From NCBI GenBank assembly GCA_965153455.1, contig OZ234496.1, positions 11,927,863 through 11,991,862 of the forward strand: a stretch of 64,000 nt of DNA, written 5' to 3'. The DNA is from Sphagnum compactum (Eukaryota > Bryophyta > Sphagnopsida > Sphagnales). The notes beneath the pieces are model-generated. The model was given only the letters and a program-made list of their open reading frames with translations, ran no database searches and was not told the origin of the DNA. Below are positions 38,559 to 50,873 of the stretch, piece after piece. A program made the translations under genes and the position numbers. Numbering within the stretch: the first letter of the stretch is position 1; every line of letters begins with the position of its first letter.

Positions 38559-39534
38559 ATGCTTGATCAAACTGTGCCATTCGAATCCATTCAGAGTCCT
38601 TCTTCAATAGATCACAAGGGCTCACAATTGATGGTGATGAAGAACAAAGGTGGCAGTGGGATAGTTTCTGGGGCAGGACAGGCAACCATGCAACAACAAG
38701 CAGGTAGCATCTTCAGCTTCAATTCTCCCTATGTTCTGAGGGTCACCACAGATGCTGAGGGTTACAATTACGACAACAATTTTGACAAAAGCAGTACTGG
38801 AAGCTTTGATTTCAACAGAGCTAGTGCTCACCGAACTGTGGTGGGTCCACTGCTGAAGCCTGCTCCTTCCAAGTGGGATGATGCAGAAAAATGGTTGTCA
38901 GCAGCAAGTGATCAGCTGCCTGGCAGTGTGAAAGTTAGGTCAAAGTCCAAAAGTGGACCATTGCAGGCACATGTTGTTGCAAACCAGGCAGGTGTCATGT
39001 TGTCAAAGAAAGTCTTGTTGTCGAACCTAAGTGGAGGTGGACACCAGTCTGGAACTCAAAATGGAACTGCAACTCAAACATCAAAAGTAATGAATGTGGT
39101 TACTGATCACTGTGCATGTGATCCTTCTTCATCTTCTTCTTCTTCTTCTAGTCCTTCTTCTGGTAAGACCAGTGGTGAGAGAGGAGATCAATTGTCTGTT
39201 CAGCCAGGGCACAAGAATTACCTAGGGGGGAGAACAAAGAAGGTAGATGGCAGTGCCGCTAAGTATATAACCAGTGAAGGATCAGAAGTCAGGGGAGGTG
39301 GTCCTCGGGCTCATTCTGCATGCAAACTGACAGGAACACCAATGCCGAGTGCTGAGGCTGTGGACCTGTACCCACTGCATGATTTGTATGGTCATGACCA
39401 CAGTGATGCCAAAGAGGGCAGCATGTCTCCTGATGCTACAGATGACAAGTTTCTCAAACCTGCTCTTCGGACTGCTAAACCAATTTCAGAATCTCCAACA
39501 GGTGGGTTATGAGTTGTCACCTAACGAGTCCCCA

Positions 39535-39570
<36 letters not shown>

Positions 39571-41770
39571 CATTTTGCTTACTCCAACTGGTTCCATACC
39601 TGAGAAATCTCCATGACATGTATGCTTTGGGGGTCTTGTATGCTGTGAGATTTCCTGTGTGTTTTCAAATAAATTTGATGTTCTTGGATGCAAATGATGA
39701 TGATAGTGATCATTCTGGAGATTCTTTCATGCATTTCCTAGGTCCACGGTACTTACTGTTGTCAGCCTCTTCTTGCATAATTTTTCTGTGTGACCAGCTC
39801 TTAAAAAATCCGATTGTGGATTGCAGATTATCACGATTCACCAAACAGTCTGAAGGAACCAGGAGTTTTGAATCCTATGGATACGTCTACAGCAGTGACC
39901 TCCTCACCAGGAGGAACAAACACTCAAGGAGCTGTCTCAACTCGAGACATGGGCACAGAAATGACACCCATAGCCAGTGTGGAGCCATCCCGAACCGCCA
40001 CACCCATGCAAGCCACTAGTCCCAACCTAGGGAGCCCCATCAACTCGCGACCCCCTAGCCCCGACAGGGTAATTGTTCCAAGCTCCACCCCTAATGGTGT
40101 GCCAGATGCCAACTACTACTCATCATGCAGTGCAGCTGGGTTGTTGAAGCAGGAATTAACTGATCATCATCATCATCACAACTCCTGTGGTTACACACCA
40201 ACAGTAGCAAGCCCTGTTACATCCAAAGTCCTGTCCGGGAAGGAACTGCAAGCCAAGACACGGCAGGAGATTCTGGCATTGGGCACACAGCTGGGCAAGG
40301 CCAACATCACAGCTTGGGCCACCAAGGATGAAGAGGAAGTGGATGCAGCAAAGGTGCCCAAGGCAGGTGTGGAGCTGGAGGAGGTGCGCAAAAACCTGCT
40401 GGCATCACGAGCAGCTGCATGGGAGGAGGCAGAGCAGGCCAAGCACACAGCCAGGTAAGCAGTAAATTAACTTTGTCATTCTGCCTTTGTCAATTGTTCA
40501 AAAGGGTTAACTTTTTTTTGCGAAAAGAGTTAAAAACCAGAAGACTAAAATTCGCTATGTCGACAAAGTAAACAGTGGCAGAAAATGAAGGAACTAAACT
40601 AGAATTTAAGAGTACAAAACTTTTAGAATGAAGAAAAAAGTAGTAATAAGATTTGTCTGTGGTTTACCTGGCAGATACAAGCGGGAAGAGGTGAAAATCC
40701 AGGCATGGGAGAATCGTGAGAAGGCCAAAGCTGAGGCAGAAATGCGCAGAATGGAGGTAAATTTTTTTGCCGAAACACCCTTGCTATCAGCCCACCATCT
40801 TTGCCCATTGTGTCATTGCCAGTTAACTGCAGATGCACAGACATCACTGTGTAGCTGTAGTACCTTGGCTGGTTTGACAGCAATGTGCCTAATAATTAAT
40901 TATGTTTTGTCAGGCATTCAAAATAATAATAATTTACAATTCAGCATTACACTAAATAATGAGGCTATTGTGCTTGAGAGCTTCATCAAATTTTTTGTAT
41001 GTCAGGCACACATTTTAAAATTTTTTGGCAGTTCCAAAAGATAATTAATTAGTGCTTAACCAGCTTAGGTACTATGGTATATGACAATGGTGGGTAAAAA
41101 GTCCCCAGAGGTTCTGAGATTAAAAAACAGAGTGTGGGACAGAAGAATTTTGAGCTATTGTGGTAAAAATTTAGTAAATGGTTTCTCATGGTGTGACAAA
41201 TTATCAGCTTTCTCTTATTGGGAATTAAGGCTTACTATTTCTATTTTTTTTTTACTGCAGATTATGAACAAAGTTTGATTTGTGTCAGTTTTTTCATCTT
41301 TTATTTCAGTCTTTCGATTTAAACATTATGATTAGTTCCCTATAAAGAGTTCATCACTTCATTGCATTAATCATTGGGATATGATTTATGCATAAACTTG
41401 GGAAAAGGAAGAATTCCACAGGCCATCCATGCATATACATTAAGGGATAACAATGTCTGTCCTTTGATTTATGGCAATAGGTAGCTCCAGGGACGATGTT
41501 GTGTGGTAGGTTTTTGTGAATGAGTGAGCATGTCCTGTGGTTAACAACAACTTGTGTGCTTTATAGGTGAAGGTGGAACGCATGTGGTCTCTTGCAAATG
41601 AGAAGTTGATGAACAAGTTGGCAGCAGCTCATCAGCGCGCAGAGGATCTACGAGCAGCTTCAGAGGCGCGGAGGAGTGAACAGATTGCCAAGATTACAAG
41701 CCAAGCTGAACACATCCGTGGAACTGGGAAGATGCCCAGCACTTTTTTTGTGAGACTCTGCAAACAATGA
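38559..41770 (+). CDS. Remorin family protein (long type), four coding exons, 618 aa
   Basis: Exons: 38559-39501, 39827-40454, 40675-40756, 41567-41770. All junctions are GT-AG and frame-consistent. The block KPAPSKWDDAEKWL (100-113) and the block RDMGTEMTPIAS with EPSR (354-370) mark the long remorins such as Arabidopsis At2g02170. The C-terminal remorin domain (about 455-618) starts with a KELQAKTRQEILALGTQLGK-type segment (453-472), then a charged coiled-coil rich in Ala, Glu, Lys and Arg, and ends FFVRLCKQ. That end has one Cys and resembles the family's membrane anchor. The long N-terminal half is disordered with a Ser run. Remorins attach to the inner face of the plasma membrane in nanodomains. 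The first ATG is used; an in-frame TAA lies 8 codons upstream. The YERI/KLR start I remember from seed plants is absent. Confidence 0.92.
39533..39567 (+). repeat. (CT)n microsatellite in remorin intron 1
   Basis: A perfect CT run of about 16 repeats lies 30 bases past the exon 1 donor. Confidence 0.9.
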
Positions 41771-42330
41771 GCGTTTTAACACAGTGTGAGCCAGCTCGAT
41801 AGGAGGGGATGGGGGAGAGATTATTAAGGACTGTACATGTGGCTAGTAAGATTGTCATGCATTTAGAATTACGAGATCTCTGTAGGGCTTCATTTTGTAT
41901 AGTACCATGGTAATTGTTAACTGTTTGCCAGTAGTTTGGGAGTTATGTCAGTAGGGCCACTTCGTAGTCCAGTCGTGTGCTGTGGCAACTGAAGTAAGGC
42001 TTAAGCAGAGGTACAATTGGTAATGTAGGTGCTTTTCAAACGTGTCCAACAAATGCAAATTTTGAAATGTAAATAGTTCCTTGGAATTATGTGAAGATTC
42101 ACCAGGAGTTCATGCCAAGTAGTAATTAGACAACAAGCTAATGGTTGCAGCTAGTACATTAAATGGGGTGGATGGAAGTTCAGCTCAAAGTAGGATATAT
42201 CTGTGCTGTATATGAGTGCATGGGGACCATTATTGAACTTGAAATTTTAGGCTTGGGATGACTTCTATGATTTGACCACTTCTCAGTTGTGTGTTTACTT
42301 TCAAATAAAGCCAGAGATTATGCATCCTTA
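41771..42330 (+). other. Remorin 3' untranslated region (putative)
   Basis: Follows the stop codon directly. An AATAAA hexamer at 42304 is a plausible polyadenylation signal. No frame of interest. Confidence 0.5.
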
Positions 42331-42879
42331 TCATCTAAACTTGTCTTCAGCATAGTTATGTATGCACTGTGTTCTCCTTGTTAGGTTGTGCAAGTTTTGC
42401 AATGAAATTTGCTACATGGGACGGTAGAATGTGGGCCCTAAATGTGGGTTGGTCTTGTATTTATTGTATGGACCTTGAATCTATCTATTTGAATTGGACC
42501 ACAAAATTCAATGAGAAATGTGATCAACTCACTTTCACAATTATGAAAAGCAAAATGTGCATTTTGGTTGGCATTTGCTAGCTATTCAAGAATGCCTTAG
42601 CCCAATCTAGACCAATACAAGCTACCTAACACATTTTTGTTGACGTCTCATGAATTCCCAACCATGATGGGATATTGAGGCCTCATTTTTGACCTAATCT
42701 GATGATTGCCATAAGACTAGAATCTGAAGACCACTTTTCAACTTGTGATACAAAATTAGGAAAGAAACACGAGTAGTTGTCGGTTATGTTATGTCGTGCC
42801 TATTCCCACACGCCCACATAGTAGATTGAGAGCAATACCTAGTACCAAAACCCTTCTTGTGATGATGATGGAGCACAAC
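42331..42879. other. Intergenic, no gene seen
   Basis: No supported gene or repeat. Confidence 0.4.
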
Positions 42880-43070
42880 TAAGTTATTGGCTAGACATTG
42901 AGAAAATATTTGAAAGACGGGGGCAATTTAAGTAATTGGCTAGACATTGGAAAAATTAATTGAAAGATTGGGGCAACTAAGCCATTGGCTAGACATTGAA
43001 AAAAAATTGAACATTGGGGGTGACTAAATTATTGGCTAGTCATTCGAAAGATAAAAATTGAAAGATGGGT
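42880..43070 (+). repeat. 49-bp tandem repeat, four copies
   Basis: ATTGGCTAG starts units at 42886, 42935, 42984 and 43031. Each carries ACATTG and GAAAGAT-GGGG-type segments with indels. Confidence 0.8.
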
Positions 43071-45721
43071 TTGGCAAGTTCCTTGATTTGCTGTGTTTAA
43101 CCTATGGGTTCAAGTTCTCATGACCTAGACCCAAACTAACACCCTTGTGGTCAAACAAACACAAAAATCGAACTAGGAAAACTAGTCTTTTGCTAAAACT
43201 GAAATCAAAATCATAACCATGAAAAACAACTATTGAACACAAATTCAAATTGTTTAGATAAATAAGTTGAAATTTTTTAAGAGTGAACAAGTAGGTTGAA
43301 ATTTAGAGGTAAGTGATTATTTAATTCATTGTAGATCTCCATACTTCTAAAATCCCCAATATTGGGGATTGTGTATTGTTTACATGAAATTGAACCTGGT
43401 TTTCAAACCAAAGCTCACAAATTCTTGAATCTAAAAAAAGGGGATGAAATTGAAACTTCAAGGTTTAAAATTTTGAAAAATAAAGCTCAAGCACAAACCT
43501 ACAAAACCTATCCCAATTTTTTTTTAATGTTACGACCACGACCAAAGGTTCGCTTAAAAAGGAAAAACCAACCAACATCCATAGAAAAAATAATTGAAAG
43601 ATGGGTGCCAAGTGGAATTCTACCCGTGTAACACATGTCGATGTAATTGCCCCTTGAAGAAAGGCTACCTATGTAGTCATCCAATGATGTTGAAGTTAAT
43701 TCATCAAAGGTGACACCATCTTTTTTTATTGACTGAAAATGAAGCCATAATCACCACAATTAAATGTGTTGAAGAATAGAAGTAGAATTTGAAAGTAGAA
43801 TTTTGTTGGAAGACTCCCATGTCAAAAAATGAAAGTATTAACAAAGAAAATGTTAGACACTTGGAAGAATAAGCAATTATTCCCACCCCCTTGCTCTTTT
43901 GCAAATATTCCCAAATCCAAGGAAGGTTACCAAAAAAGGTTGCACACATAGTTACAATAGTCAAAGTTGCCCTTAAAAAGACATTTTCTAGATGTCTTTA
44001 GAAATGAATCCATTACTTAGGAAAAATTCAGCCGCAAGTATGATTTAAACGTCAAATGGCCTTGAGCACCAAATGCATTGATCAAATGGCTATATGTATT
44101 AATTTGTCTATTTGATCAGTTTGAACATGACATCTATAAATCACATTGAGGATCCCTTTTTGTCTCAATTTAGCTAGTTGAAATGACAAGAATATATCTC
44201 GCTAATATAACAACGGTGGAAAATTTGTGCTTTGTATGCCACTAGGTCAAAGTTGTCGACATCACAAAATCTAACAATTTGTTTTCACATAAAGTTTTTC
44301 AATGTGTCTACATTTGTCTCTATGGTATGAAATTGTTGTGGTAGTCTATATATCAGGCTTCCACTTTGAGGCTTTTCAACCACATTGGGCATACACAACT
44401 TTTAACGCTGAATTAATAAAGCAAACAAGAATCTTGTTGGACTCATCAATCAAATTAAACTTGGATAATCTTATGACTTACATATTAGTGATTAATTGCA
44501 TGTTCTTCAACTTAGCATCTAACTTTACTCCCAATACGATACCACCATTTTTTAGGCAAATCCATGTGAAGAAAAAAAGAAAAAAGGTAGAACTTGGATC
44601 AACATTTCTAATTTCATGTAAGCTAGGAATTTCTCTTGCTTTTCATAGACATGCAAAACTATTGAGATTAATTTGATTGAGAGTTACTTATTTGTGAAGC
44701 TCATGACACATCAATATGCAAGGAATCTCCAAGGATCCATTGTCTACAACTCTAATTCAAAGCGGAAAAGATCATTAGTTGATCACATGGAAGGGTTATC
44801 AATTGTCCCATCTTTGTGACATTGAACCTATATAGGAAATTGAACTCCAATTTGTAAATGACAAAAACATTTAAACAGAAAATACACATCTGGAAAAATA
44901 TTGAATAATTCATGACCTACATATGAAAAGATATTCAATGTCAAAACTTTAATTCCAAATGTGAAAATTTGTAATACGTACACAATTTTTTTTGTTTGAC
45001 ATATTAATGGTGCTATTAATTGGGTCCATGTAGATATATTGGAACATTTTCAAATGAAAAAAAGGACATTCAAATGGATGACAATGGATTGGAACAAGGT
45101 GAGGATACATAGGCATGAAGATGGCTTAGAGTCTTAAGGAGGAGAACTTAAAACATTGAAAATCAAGAATACCTATTCAATGAGGTAAGGCTCAACCATA
45201 TGGGTCACAAAATTCATAAACAAATGAATAAATAAATAAAACAATTATATATTAACCATCTCTTGACTCTTCTTACATAAAGGTGCATATCCATACTGCA
45301 TGTGCTAATTTATGACCTACCTTGGACCTTTATGCTAAGAGATGTGCCCTAGGGGGCACATTCTACCTCAATTTGTTCGCAATGTTATGCCTACTTGAAA
45401 GTAAATTAATTACTAACCTCATTTTATGGTGTATTTGTAGTTCCTACCATTTCAAATATTTTGATCCAAATCCCATCATAAGATGGGCAAATCAAGAAGG
45501 TGAATATTGTCATTCAACAATTCCTATGGGTCATTGTGAAGTATTCTAAACCATGTTTGAATTATTTTTTGTGAAAATATTTTTGGTTCATGCAATATAT
45601 CTTTACGATGATGGGAACAGTAAAATAATTCAATTTTCTTTATGTACACACTTTTAACATGATCAAATTTACTTTTCAATTTTATTGTGTTTCAATGTTT
45701 GATTTTTTACTTTTTTTCTAC
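43071..45721. other. Intergenic, no gene seen
   Basis: Open frames at 43362-43631, 44302-44676 and 45322-45549 were read and show no family motif, no splice-linked continuation and no codon signature. I treat them as chance. Confidence 0.45.
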
Positions 45722-45726
45722 TTGTT

Positions 45727-46285
45727 TGTTAGTGATATAATTTGGCAAGTGGTAATTCTGATTTTCCATGAATAAATTATCTACCTCTATATCACTACTA
45801 GGTCCTTGTCCTACTCCATTAGAATGAGTACCATGTAAACACCCTAATTAAAACAACATTCAATTCATTCTAAATATGGAGATACATTCAAATTATTCCA
45901 CATACAATACTCAAACACCAAGAAGGAAAGAAAAAACATCTTTTATATCTCCATAAACCATGAAGTTCTACAATGTTTTTCTCCCTTCCTTCCTCTCATA
46001 ATTCCGCTGCTTACTTTCTATTAACAGAATAGCAATAACATACTCACAATAAACATTCGAACCCCCTGCAAGTCAGTCGAAATGTTTTTCCCACAAATGG
46101 TTATAATTGCCTAACTATCTGGCAAATTGACTTGCCACAAATCGACTACACTATGTTGACATAACAATTTGTTGCCATATTGATTTGCCTATACTGTCAT
46201 ACCGATTTGCTTATTTTGTCATCTCAATTTGTCTATATCTATTGACTTGCCTATGTGCTTATTGTTCTATTTCCATTTCCTAACA
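45727..46285 (-). repeat. LTR (3' LTR in element sense)
   Basis: Starts TGTTAGTGATATAATTTGG and ends TTCCTAACA. It is next to the purine tract at 46286-46297. It aligns end to end with 49277-49820. Confidence 0.87.
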
Positions 46286-47149
46286 TTCTTCCCTCTTAAT
46301 TGTTGTAGTGTCCCCACTTAGCAGTTAAGTTCTTAGACCTGGCTAGGATGTCCACTACTCTTAGTATAAAACACCATTAATTAATAGTAAGATAGTTGTT
46401 TATCTCAATGTTAAAAGACTTTGTTTCATTTTTTGTTGTTGTAATTCGCTCACCCCTCACATACTGATTAATTCGATTAGGCTTCATCAGGTGACGAAAA
46501 CACTACCAGTGGTGCGTAATCTTGCCAATGCGTGGCCATTTTGTCAACTTATCCACCAAATGTCAAGTGCGCAATATGGCTGCTTGTAAGTATAATGCAT
46601 CTTGACCTAGATGTGCATCTGTTGTCTGAAACTTTGTAAAATCACAGCTTACCCTCCATGAGATTGCTTCCATCGCACAATACCCCAAGTCGGTGAGGCA
46701 AAGGAACTCTTGGCAATGATCCATTAGTTGCTTCCATCGCTCAAGGTCGACATGAGTTCAACTTACCACATGATTTGGGATAGTTTCCATTCTCGTCATG
46801 GCAAAGGTCGATCTGTTACAGACAACACGCTAGTGCCGGTGGTAATACTCTTGATAAGCATACTCTAACCTACAATAGTGCCTCAAGGCATAGAGCCCCA
46901 AATAGCCGACTTCAACTTCTAACATTCCATATCCTCTTGGCTGATGGTACTGAATGTAACAACATACTATGTTGTAGGCTAGAAATTCTCTCTGGTTTCA
47001 AAATGATCTTTTGTTTATTTCTTCTTTGGTCTCCATTTTTCTTCTTCATCAGAATCTTTTGATTCTTCATTATCAAAGTCTTGGCAATATCTCGCTATAC
47101 TTTTCTTTCTTACTGGCATCTCTTCTTTCTACTTTACTACTTCCGCCAA

Positions 47150-48197
47150 TGTTCTTCATAGTATACTTATAATGGCCATTTTAACTTTGGTTCTCAATCC
47201 TTCTCTAAAGGCTTCTCTTAAATAAATATCATGTGGTTGTTGTGGAATAACCACACAAAGTTGCAAAAAATTGTCATAATAATCTTCTATAGATTCATAT
47301 TTCTTTTGTTTTGCATATCTTAAAGCTGCAGTTGCTTGCCTTTCACTGTGAATTTCACTAAATCGACTGATGAAAGCACATTATACTTCGCCCCATGTTG
47401 TTGTTGGATGAGCCATCTCATACTTGGCAAATTAATCCGCAACTCTCCCTTTAAAAGAATTGGAAAATATTGTAGTTTGTGATTGTCTGTATATTTTCCA
47501 TTAGTCAGACAGACTTTAGTTAATTGTCGAATATGTATAATGGGATCATCATTGTCATGATACTTTGATAGTTGAATGCGCAAAACATTAATAGGTACGA
47601 CAACCATGAGTGGATTCACGTTCATCATTGTTGCAGCAATTGTTGGTTGTCAAGTTGACAAAGTTCTTGTATTAGCTAGATTAGGACTCAAAGTTGTTCC
47701 AAATATTTTTCTCTTGAGTGGTTGGTCATTACTTCCATCATCGCTCAAAATTCTTGCTGATTTTTCATTAGCTTGCCTTCTTGGTATTCGAGGCCACCCT
47801 TCTTTTGTCACCCAGTTGATTGTTCCAAATGCACTAACAGTATTCTCTAATGTATTCAACAACAATGTATTCAATTCCTCAATTGGTTTTTGATATTCAT
47901 GATCAACATTTGGTGAACTTTTTTGTGTAGATTGTTGAGTTCCACCAGTTGTTAATCCGTTTATTTCTTTACATCAGTTTGCGCCACCATAATTTCTGCT
48001 TCTTCTTTTGCAAGTTGAAGTACTTGATATGCTACTAGGGAATTAAACATCGCACCAAGACCCCTCCATCTATTATGTGTAATAGATTGTTGGGTTGCAA
48101 TAGCAGCCTCTTTAGCTTCCTCTCGATTATCTTTTCTCCAATCTCTCAATCTATTATTCTTTTTTCTTTTTCTATCTCTATTCGACATAGGCTCCAA
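47150..48197 (-). pseudogene. Retrotransposon gag remnant
   Basis: On the minus strand a frame at about 47628-47330 reads LSKYHDNDDPIIHIRQLTKV and LPSMRW, the start of a retrotransposon capsid-like gag. After a frameshift near 47325 it continues ESIEDYYDNFLQLC and LREAFREGLRTKV, the typical end of the retrotrans_gag domain (Y...F..L... and F..GL). Upstream frames (47874-47650 and 48197-47961) may hold the N-terminal part; 48197-47961 is very basic. Several stops break it, so no full protein is made. Confidence 0.7.
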
Positions 48198-48620
48198 ACA
48201 AAAATTCCTATTTCTTTTCTATAACCATTTCTACTATTACTCCCAATTGTTAATTCCCATATAATTTTGGAATCATGATTATAGACCAAAATTCTTTTGG
48301 TTCAATTATTTCAGATATGTATTCCTCACTCCCTTTTGTTCTCATGACATATTCAAAACTCATAGACCTAGGTACCCAAAACATATCAATTGCTATCCAT
48401 TTTTCTATTAATGCATTAATGTTGGGTCTAGTAAATTCTCTTATGTCCAAGAACTGAATTGAATGATGCATTGCAAAAATTTTTTTATAGGAATTAATGT
48501 GATTATGCATACAATCACTGGTTACCATCTTCTATATTTTGTCAATTCTACAGCATCAATAATCAATGACCTATGTTGTATACACCACCCCTCAATTCCA
48601 CCATGTATTTTTAAATAATT

Positions 48621-48780
48621 AATCACTACAACAAAAGGTGTCCCTATATGCCAAGTGATTTCATTGGATTTTGAATGAATTCATTGGTTGTAGTGAACAG
48701 GGACCAGTGAAGAAACAGTGGATTCATTGGTCTAGTGAACGGGGACTAATGAACTACACCCACATTTTGTAATAGTGAAT
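48621..48780. mobile_element. CACTA-type MITE nested in the LTR element
   Basis: The element is 48624-48777, 154 bp. The left end is CACTACAACAAAAGGTGTCC. The right end, read inward on the other strand, is CACTATTACAAAATGTGGG, an imperfect inverted repeat. Both ends are flanked by AAT (48621-48623 and 48778-48780), the 3-bp duplication expected for CACTA/En-Spm elements. There is no coding sequence. It inserted into the retrotransposon, so it is younger than that insertion or was carried by its source. Confidence 0.75.
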
Positions 48781-49276
48781 TCTTGTATTTTTTTGGTAAT
48801 GTTTTAAATTTAGTTTAAAAATTACCCCACTCATCCAATTTTGGTGCATTCCTTGGTGTATGTAAATAATTCTGAAAATTCTACCCATAATTATACTTTA
48901 TTCTCAATCTTTGTTTAACTTCGTTTATAGTTATAATATCTTTTATCCATTCATCTTCTCTTTCAACAAGAGTCATAATCTACCTTTTTTCATAATGTCC
49001 TTCATGAACTTATTACAATAATCTAAAAGTATCATTGATTTTTCCATGTCTTGTTCATAATAAGTGAATAAATTTGAAAAAACTAATACTTGTTTAGCTC
49101 CCAAAATAGTCATTTTCAAAATCCCAAATCAATTTCATCAATTTCATCCATTTCCACTTTCCTTTCTTCAATTTCCATTAACTTATTTGCAATGTGGAAA
49201 GATCTCATGAATTTGGAAAAATACATTCCTCCAATTTCTCCAACAGCAAATTGAATTATCCCCAGCATGATCACCA

Positions 49277-49820
49277 TGTTAGTGATATAATTTGGCAAGT
49301 GGTAACTTTAATTTTCCATGAATAAATTATCTACCTCTATATCACTACTAGGTCCTTGTCCTATTCCATTAAAATGAATACCATGTAAACACCCTAACTA
49401 TAACAACATTCAATTTATTATAAGTCTGGAGATACATTCAAATGATTCCACATACAATACTCAAACACCAAAAAGGAAAGAAATAACATCTTTTATATCT
49501 CCATAAACCATGAAGCTCTACAATGTGTTCCTCCCTTCCTTCCTTTCATAATTCCCCTCTTCCTCTCTCCTAACAGAATAACAATAACATACTCACAATA
49601 AGCATTTGAACCCTCTGCAAGTCGATTGAAATGTTCTTCCCACAAAATGGTTAGAATTGCCTAACTGTCGGGCAAATCGACTACACTATGTTGACATAAC
49701 AATTTGTTGCCATACCGATTTGCCTATACTGTCATACCAATTTGCTTATTCTATTATCTCGACTTGTTTATATCTATTGACTTGCTTATATGCTTATTGT
49801 TCTATTTCCATTTCCTAACA
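49277..49820 (-). repeat. LTR (5' LTR in element sense)
   Basis: Partner of 45727-46285; starts TGTTAG and ends CTAACA. The TGG of the putative primer site lies at 49276-49274. Confidence 0.87.
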
Positions 49821-49825
49821 TTGTC

Positions 49826-50873
49826 ATATATAGATTTTTTTGGTGACCACTTAGAAATGTTTTTAGCTCTAAAAGGGAGAAAGTGATGCAACCCACTCAT
49901 ATTTTGTTTCAAGAAGGCTTGGATATAATTGCAAATTTAATTGTTGGAAAAACAACATATATTTTAACCAATTTTTATGCCATGCGGTTGCAAGCTAAGG
50001 TGGTAAAACTTTTTACATATACAACATTCCACAAATTCCATTTAGAAATGTTAAAATGGTAATCTATTATGGTATCATTGGTCAAGTGAGGATTACACAA
50101 TGGTTAATGAACTAACAAAGTCCATGTAAAAAGTCCCATTTCATGTCATTTAAAAATACTTTTTTATTAAGGTTTTTATAACAAATTTTATGTTTTTTCT
50201 CTTTAATATATCTTGTACCAAGTTCCAACAAAAAATGTTGTGAATAAAAATGCATTATATAGAAGTGTAGTTACTAAATTAATCCATAAAGATGAATTTC
50301 AAAAGTCGATTACATTACATTCAATTGATATGTTTGTATCATTGGTGGATATCAATATTTTGTTTCATTGCAAGCACATTGAGAACTAATCATAAAGGTT
50401 TGAAAGCACAACAAGTAGTCATAATTCATTTTATGGTAGTCAAAGCTTCCAACACATCCATCAACCTCTGATTTGAAAACCATTCCTTCATCAATGACTA
50501 AAAAAAAGTTCTAAATTCTAACATCATATCATTGTGTATGCATGAAATATGCAAAAAAAAAAACAACAAAATACAATACTCATCCACCTTCTACACCATA
50601 ATTACCACCCCACAGGGCCTTCCTCAGCTACCAAAATATTGGGCTACACTCATGGGGGTAAATACAAAGTAACAAGAATTATTCGAAGGAGCCCAATGGA
50701 GCACCATGCAATTAGATGATTGGCCATGAACTGTTCAATAGATGCAAAAACTAATGCTTCCTAAGGTGTGCTGGCCCTTTTGGCACATCTGCTTCCCTCA
50801 CTGAGGATAGTTGCAGCGTTTACATGAGAGAAGTAGTTTGAGTTAATCCAGAGAAAAAAACCAACAATCTCAC
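49826..50873. other. Intergenic, no gene seen
   Basis: I looked here for the missing downstream exons of the syntaxin fragment (SNARE helix and membrane anchor) and found none. Confidence 0.5.

Larger units (their letters stand above)
45722..49825 (-). mobile_element. LTR retrotransposon, gag-only, minus strand
   Basis: Two direct LTRs (45727-46285, 559 bp; 49277-49820, 544 bp) both begin TGTTAG and end CTAACA. They differ by scattered substitutions and a 15-bp deletion. Flanking five bases are TTGTT and TTGTC, a near-match target duplication. On the minus strand a purine tract AAGAGGGAAGAA (46297-46286) abuts the low-coordinate LTR, and TGGTGATCATGC (from 49276) follows the other, as a primer site would. 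So the element reads minus. The interior is only 2991 bp and shows gag sequence but no protease, reverse transcriptase or integrase. It fits non-autonomous gag-only (TR-GAG-like) elements. Gag is frameshifted, so the copy is dead. Confidence 0.87.

Noticed and set aside
43362-45549. Three open frames of 75-124 codons
   Set aside because: They match no family, are not linked by usable splice sites and have the AT-driven composition of the surroundings.
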